Shown: positions 62,638-64,000 of the stretch, piece after piece
How positions within the stretch are numbered: the first letter of the stretch is position 1
Layout: the number at the start of each line of letters is the position of its first letter
DNA from: Enterococcus avium ATCC 14025
GTDB taxonomy: Bacteria; Bacillota; Bacilli; Lactobacillales; Enterococcaceae
Direction: 5' to 3'
Assembly (NCBI RefSeq): GCF_000406965.1
Contig: NZ_KE136357.1
Location: 87,174-151,173 of the forward strand
DNA: 64,000 nucleotides
The notes under the pieces: model-generated
The model's input: the letters and a program-made list of their open reading frames with translations, nothing else
Database searches by the model: none
What the model was told of the DNA's origin: nothing
Position numbers and translations under genes: made by a program

Positions 62638-63531
62638 GTGTTGGAAAAAAAGGTAGATTTATATGAGAAAAACAAATATGAAAATACGTCGTTTCCTTTT
62701 GAAATCTATTACGTAAAAAAATACTCGATGACTCCACCAGGTCGAGGTTTTGATAATCTTCATTGGCATGAGGAGATTCAATATACCGTAGCGACTAAAG
62801 GAAATCTGACTATTCAAATTAATGGTCAAAACTATCTTCTTGAGGAAGGTGAAGCAATCTTCGTTAATTCGCAATATCTGCATATCACTAAACAGATGGA
62901 AGAAGAAGGCTGTTATTTTAGTATTAATTTCAGTACCAAGTTGCTCTCTTTCTTTTTAGGAAGTTTAATGGAACAGGAATATGTTGTTCCATATGTGAAT
63001 GATTATTTGCTTCCAGTCATCATTTTTAATACAAAGATTGACTGGAAAAAACAGGTGCTGGATATTCTGCTTGAAATAGAAGGTATTTATTCAACAAAAG
63101 CAGATTTTGCTTGGCAATATAGAATATCTGTATTGTTATGTCAAGTTTGGTATTTGATTTTGTCGAATACGGAAACAAAGCAAATGACTAATATCCACAT
63201 ACTAAAAAAGAAACAAGAGAGAATTCAACATCTAATTGACTTTGTAAAAGATCATTTCACAGAAGCGTTGACTATCGAAGATATTGCTGATGCAGCACAT
63301 ATTTCGGTTTCAGAATGCACTAGATGCTTCAAGGAATACACGGATTATTCACCTTATGAATATTTGATACAATATCGGGTTTCTGAAGCATCTGCTTTGT
63401 TGCTGCAATCGAATCGAACGATTGATAATATCGCAGTCAAAACAGGCTTCAACGATACCTCTAGTTTCATTCGCGCTTTTAAAAAAAGAATTGGTATGAC
63501 ACCGTTAAAGTACAGAAAATCTCATAGCTAA
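62638..63531 (+). CDS. AraC-family regulator, second of the rhamnoside region
   Basis: A 297-residue regulator: cupin sensor (LHWHEEIQYTVATKGNLTIQINGQNYLLEEGEAIFVNSQYLH) and C-terminal helix-turn-helices (LTIEDIADAAHISVSECTRCFKEYTDYSPYEYLIQYRVSEA and TIDNIAVKTGFNDTSSFIRAFKKRIGMTPLKYRK). The open frame extends to 62578, but a TATAAT (62601-62606) lies inside that extension, and GAGAGG precedes GTG 62638 by 7 bases; TTG 62641 is the alternative. It has its own promoter and likely controls the GPH/GH78 genes. Confidence 0.86.
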   Translation: MLEKKVDLYEKNKYENTSFPFEIYYVKKYSMTPPGRGFDNLHWHEEIQYTVATKGNLTIQINGQNYLLEEGEAIFVNSQYLHITKQMEEEGCYFSINFSTKLLSFFLGSLMEQEYVVPYVNDYLLPVIIFNTKIDWKKQVLDILLEIEGIYSTKADFAWQYRISVLLCQVWYLILSNTETKQMTNIHILKKKQERIQHLIDFVKDHFTEALTIEDIADAAHISVSECTRCFKEYTDYSPYEYLIQYRVSEASALLLQSNRTIDNIAVKTGFNDTSSFIRAFKKRIGMTPLKYRKSHS

Positions 63532-63536
63532 TAAAA

Positions 63537-63555
63537 ACTTGCTGATCCAGCAAGT
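63537..63555 (+). terminator. Hairpin abutting the second IS1182 copy
   Basis: ACTTGCTG-ATC-CAGCAAGT is a perfect 8-bp stem just after the AraC gene. The IS begins immediately at its right edge, so any T-run has been separated from it. Confidence 0.6.
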
Positions 63556-64000
63556 CAGACTGTAGACAAAGTCCATTTTATGGATGCTGTCTACAGTCTT
63601 TTCTTTTATAATAGATTTATGAAATCGAATACAAGGAGTGATACTTATGATGTCTAAAAACAATACGAACGGTAGAAATCAATTTGCGATGCTCACGATT
63701 GATGATCTGGTTCCTCAAGATCATCTCGTTCGAAAGATTGATGCCGCACTTGATTTTGACTTTATTTATCCAATCGTCGAAGCCACTTACTCCGATTTAG
63801 GTCGCCCAAGTATCGATCCAGTGATTCTGATCAAATTGGTGTTTATTCAGTATTTATTCGGCATCCGTTCCATGCGACAAACCATTAAGGAAGTCGACAC
63901 CAATGTCGCTTACCGCTGGTTTTTAGGCTATTCCTTCGAGGAGAAAATCCCCCATTTCTCAACTTTTGGAAAGAATTATGTCCGCCGATTTAGAGAAACG
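63556..64000 (+). mobile_element. IS1182-family element, second copy, cut by the window
   Basis: The left terminal repeat CAGACTGTAGACAAA (63556-63570), the sub-terminal hairpin and the transposase start match the element at 33757 with only scattered single-base differences. The right end is beyond the window. Confidence 0.92.
63647..64000 (+). CDS. IS1182-family transposase, 5' part only
   Basis: The first 118 codons match the transposase at 33848, with silent changes and a Glu-to-Asp change (DFDFIYP for DFEFIYP). ACAAGGAGTG precedes ATGATG at 63647. The N-terminal DUF772-type domain (GRPSIDPVILIKLVFIQYLFGIRSMRQTIKEVDTN) is intact. The catalytic part lies outside the window. Confidence 0.92.
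   Translation, partial: MMSKNNTNGRNQFAMLTIDDLVPQDHLVRKIDAALDFDFIYPIVEATYSDLGRPSIDPVILIKLVFIQYLFGIRSMRQTIKEVDTNVAYRWFLGYSFEEKIPHFSTFGKNYVRRFRET

Overview
The window reads as chromosomal DNA of a low-GC Gram-positive coccus, most likely an Enterococcus or a close relative. The reasons are a multi-gene WxL surface-protein locus with a DUF916/DUF3324 partner, a sortase and a small sorting-signal protein; NapA-type Na+/H+ antiporters; a CiaRH-like two-component system; many PTS operons; and strong AGGAGG ribosome sites with Rho-independent terminators. No rRNA, tRNA or CRISPR was found. Species was not assigned.

Layout. 1-7500: a small membrane protein and a MucBP surface protein, a YrhK-like protein, thymidylate synthase, a TauE permease with a PpnP nucleoside phosphorylase, a HAD phosphatase and an ANT(6)-like adenylyltransferase. 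7556-11184: an antitermination-controlled beta-glucoside-type PTS operon carrying a ChbG/YdjC deacetylase but no glycosidase. 11195-17307: CiaRH-like genes divergent from an ABC exporter and a lipoprotein arylsulfotransferase, with CiaR-like boxes on both promoters. 17310-22950: an accessory island (XRE regulator, zinc-ribbon protein, LysM protein, decayed IS1182, IS256 and IS5 pieces, and a coiled-coil HTH gene behind a 28-bp perfect palindrome). 22998-30847: a glucitol-type PTS operon bracketed by two SorC regulators and carrying three unusual dehydrogenase-type genes. 31209-37897: small operons, a NapA antiporter, a complete IS1182-family element, DUF488, a K+ channel and an unknown protein. 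37898-42939: a second antiterminator, beta-glucoside EIIBCA and a GH1 phosphoglucosidase. 43087-45620: a second NapA paralogue, then a membrane protein divergent from a Crp/Fnr regulator. 46321-55598: the WxL locus ending with an Mga-type regulator. 55639-56886: a MarR operon. 57011-63531: a rhamnoside-type region (two AraC regulators, MFS, GH78, GPH symporter). 63556-64000: the start of a second IS1182 copy.

How genes work together. In each PTS locus the regulator, transporter and enzymes lie in one transcription unit with visible control sites: RAT/terminator pairs for the two BglG-type systems and a TGACAC-N5-GTGTCA operator for the glucitol-type one. The best candidate for undescribed biology is that glucitol-type operon. 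It pairs the transporter and GutM with a zinc dehydrogenase, a 2-hydroxyacid dehydrogenase and a Rossmann-SAF protein resembling the DXR-like family, so its substrate may be an unusual polyol. The CiaRH/exporter/sulfotransferase module and the palindrome-controlled island genes are next. All functional assignments rest on reading protein sequences by eye; no database search was run.
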